From assembly GCA_937944075.1 (NCBI GenBank), contig CALDZZ010000017.1:1-6454 (forward strand): DNA of 6,454 nucleotides, written 5' to 3'. The stretch comes from an uncultured Rhizobiaceae group bacterium. Lineage in GTDB: Bacteria; Pseudomonadota; Alphaproteobacteria; Rhizobiales; Rhizobiaceae. Positions 4,875-6,454 of this stretch are shown here, piece after piece. Under the pieces are notes generated by a model. The model made no database searches. It was not told the DNA's origin and saw only the letters and a list, made by a program, of their open reading frames with translations. The first letter of the stretch is position 1, and each line of letters starts with the position of its first letter. Position numbers and translations under genes: made by a program.

Positions 4875-6454
4875 ATGTCAGTGCTATTAATTACCGAAGA
4901 GCCACGCCATCAGGATTTGCAAAAGTCTCTCAATAAGGCTGACATTAAAAGAAGCGTTTCCGTCAGGGATGGAAAGCAAAGTTCTGATAGACCCGTCAGC
5001 TTTCATGAACTCTATGATTGTATCAAAGATGCGCATTCTGGCGATGATAGCATTCAGCATATATTATACGTGCCTGCTAAGACCTTGCCTGGTACAAGTT
5101 GGGTACAACATCTGAAAGCGGATGTCGTTGTAACAAGCGCAATGGCGCAATGGAGCAAACTTGATGACGGTTTTTTTCATGAAGCGTTGCTCAACGATTC
5201 TGTGGAAATATCATCCAGCTCAGTGATAAGACCAGGATGTATTCTTCTGCCAGCAACTTTGTTTTCAGAAGAAAATACAAAACACGTTCACCAAAGCGCG
5301 AACCGGCATGTCTATGAACTTTGGCTTCAACTGACGGCCTTCATTAAAATATGTGGTTTCGAAACCATTTTCGAATCTGACATGAATGCGGTAAAGCCTT
5401 TGCCAAAGCCTTATAAAGTCTGTGGCCGTATCGGGTTTGCCTTTCCGATATTGGCGCATCATAAATTGTATAGCGATCAATCGCCTTCCAAATTGGATGA
5501 AGGGTTCCTGAAGGCCTATCATGAAGAACTGTATCAGGAGTTTAAACAGGCGCAGGAAGCCAATCGCCGCTGCGAGCTGGAAGTCGAACAAGCCAAGCAA
5601 AAAGGTCAGCACAACAAACCGGATGAATTAAAAAGTCCCTTAAGGCAGCTCAATGCCTTGACGCAGAACGAGCCGTCGCGTGAAAAAATATCAGTCTGCA
5701 TCACATCGTTTCCCGCCAGGTTCGAAAGCCTGCAAAAAGTACTTGAGCAAATTACGCCGCATGTTGATGCTATCTATCTCCACTTGAACAATGCAGACAG
5801 CATTCCAGATTTCATATCCGATAATCAAAAAATCACAGCCACCTTTGGCGAAGACTTCAATGCGACCGGCAAAACCAGACATCTGGGAGAAATTGATCAG
5901 GGCTATATTTTCATACTGGATGATGACAACAACATTCCGGAAGACTATTTTCAGAAGTCTGTAAGTGCGCTTAAAAACTACGGCAATAAGGCCGCCATCA
6001 CCTATCATGGTTCGATCCTGAGACCGGACAGCAGCTGGTATTATGATAAATATACGCTTTATGGATACACCAAGCCTCTTGAAGAAGATGCCCTTGTCAC
6101 TCTGCCCGGAAGCGGTTTTCTAGCCTATCACAGCTCATTGATTTCCCTGACCTTCAAAGACTTTATGCCCTACACAATGGTAGACTTGCTATTTGCCATT
6201 CGATTTCATGAATCAAATATTCCGATTATTTGTGTTCAAAGAAAAAATAACTGGCTAACTGTACAAGATCCCGAAGAGTCTGGTTTGTGGCACCTGTTTA
6301 AGGATAAAATTACAATACATTCATTAGTTGCAAGCGTATTTGATAAGTGGAGTTTTGATGAATATCGAAGTTTGTACGAAAGGTTTATTTGCGGGTTTCC
6401 ACAAATAAAACCTGCAAGCGAGAAAGGCGCCTTAGCTAAAATATCATTGGAAGG
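4875..6454 (+). CDS. Two-part protein: unknown N-terminal region fused to GT2-like glycosyltransferase, 3' end cut by window edge
   Basis: The frame is open from ATG 4875 to the window end without a stop (526 full codons). An in-frame ATG at 4803, inside the 60-codon gene, is an alternative start; neither has a clear ribosome-binding site. I chose 4875 because it follows the tandem stops closely and the protein then begins with a strand-like MSVLLITEEP. Residues about 1-190 match no family I recognise; the stretch around RPGCILLPATLF (119-130) and YELWLQLTAFIKICGFE is loosely like the second half of a GT-A domain, but has no DxD. Residues about 206-244 are charged and helical, probably a coiled-coil linker. 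From about 272 a glycosyltransferase domain follows: PARF 280-283, ATGK 330-333, LDDD with Asp 349-351, HGS from His 378, WYY 388-390, LPGS 410-413, MVDL 435-438, SGLW 469-472, WSFD 492-495. These align in order with the minus-strand enzyme at 3574-4494. It likely acts in the cytosol on a surface glycan; the sugar is unknown. Confidence 0.88.
   Translation, partial: MSVLLITEEPRHQDLQKSLNKADIKRSVSVRDGKQSSDRPVSFHELYDCIKDAHSGDDSIQHILYVPAKTLPGTSWVQHLKADVVVTSAMAQWSKLDDGFFHEALLNDSVEISSSSVIRPGCILLPATLFSEENTKHVHQSANRHVYELWLQLTAFIKICGFETIFESDMNAVKPLPKPYKVCGRIGFAFPILAHHKLYSDQSPSKLDEGFLKAYHEELYQEFKQAQEANRRCELEVEQAKQKGQHNKPDELKSPLRQLNALTQNEPSREKISVCITSFPARFESLQKVLEQITPHVDAIYLHLNNADSIPDFISDNQKITATFGEDFNATGKTRHLGEIDQGYIFILDDDNNIPEDYFQKSVSALKNYGNKAAITYHGSILRPDSSWYYDKYTLYGYTKPLEEDALVTLPGSGFLAYHSSLISLTFKDFMPYTMVDLLFAIRFHESNIPIICVQRKNNWLTVQDPEESGLWHLFKDKITIHSLVASVFDKWSFDEYRSLYERFICGFPQIKPASEKGALAKISLE

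Noticed and set aside
5265..6008. Minus-strand ORFs at 5265-5612 and 5691-6008
   Set aside because: They are antisense shadows of the fused glycosyltransferase gene, whose plus-strand frame carries the complete motif series.
1..6454. tRNA, rRNA, CRISPR array, insertion sequence or riboswitch
   Set aside because: I saw no cloverleaf, no regularly spaced repeats, no transposase frame or terminal inverted repeats, and no recognisable riboswitch core. The only repeat array is the 17-bp tandem at 4510-4550, which has no spacers.

Overview
The window looks like a surface-related locus of a Gram-negative bacterium, probably a proteobacterium. The evidence is a very large exported protein with an outer-membrane beta-barrel C-terminus, next to glycosyltransferases of a type seen in surface-polysaccharide loci. 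Base composition is moderate, about 40-50% GC in most stretches I counted. I cannot name a genus; an alphaproteobacterium is possible but is only an impression from the protein style.

Layout. Positions 1-3534 (+) hold one long reading frame already open at the left edge. Its first codons look like the end of a signal peptide, so the true start lies just outside the window. It encodes an approximately 1,170-residue mature protein with periplasmic beta-rich domains followed by a roughly 620-residue barrel ending in Phe. A good intrinsic terminator for it (3577-3616) lies inside the 3' end of a convergent gene. That gene, 3574-4494 (-), encodes a compact GT-A/GT2-like glycosyltransferase. Its 5' leader carries two perfect 17-bp tandem repeats plus a 7-bp partial copy. 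The intergenic stretch 4495-4686 holds these repeats, weak promoter-like motifs and a possible 38-codon micro-ORF. Position 4687 starts a 60-codon gene. Five bases after its stop, at 4875, a long frame begins that is still open at the right edge (at least 526 residues). It has an unrecognised N-terminal region, a helical linker, and a second glycosyltransferase domain clearly paralogous to the minus-strand enzyme.

How they may work together. Two related glycosyltransferases in opposite orientation suggest a locus that builds or decorates a surface glycan. The large outer-membrane protein next door could be unrelated, or could be a cell-surface partner. The sequence shows only adjacency, and the strong terminator and convergent layout argue against one operon. 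The items most worth a second look are the fused glycosyltransferase with its unknown N-terminal region, the chain of tiny overlapping or abutting ORFs upstream of it, and the tandem repeat in the other gene's leader.
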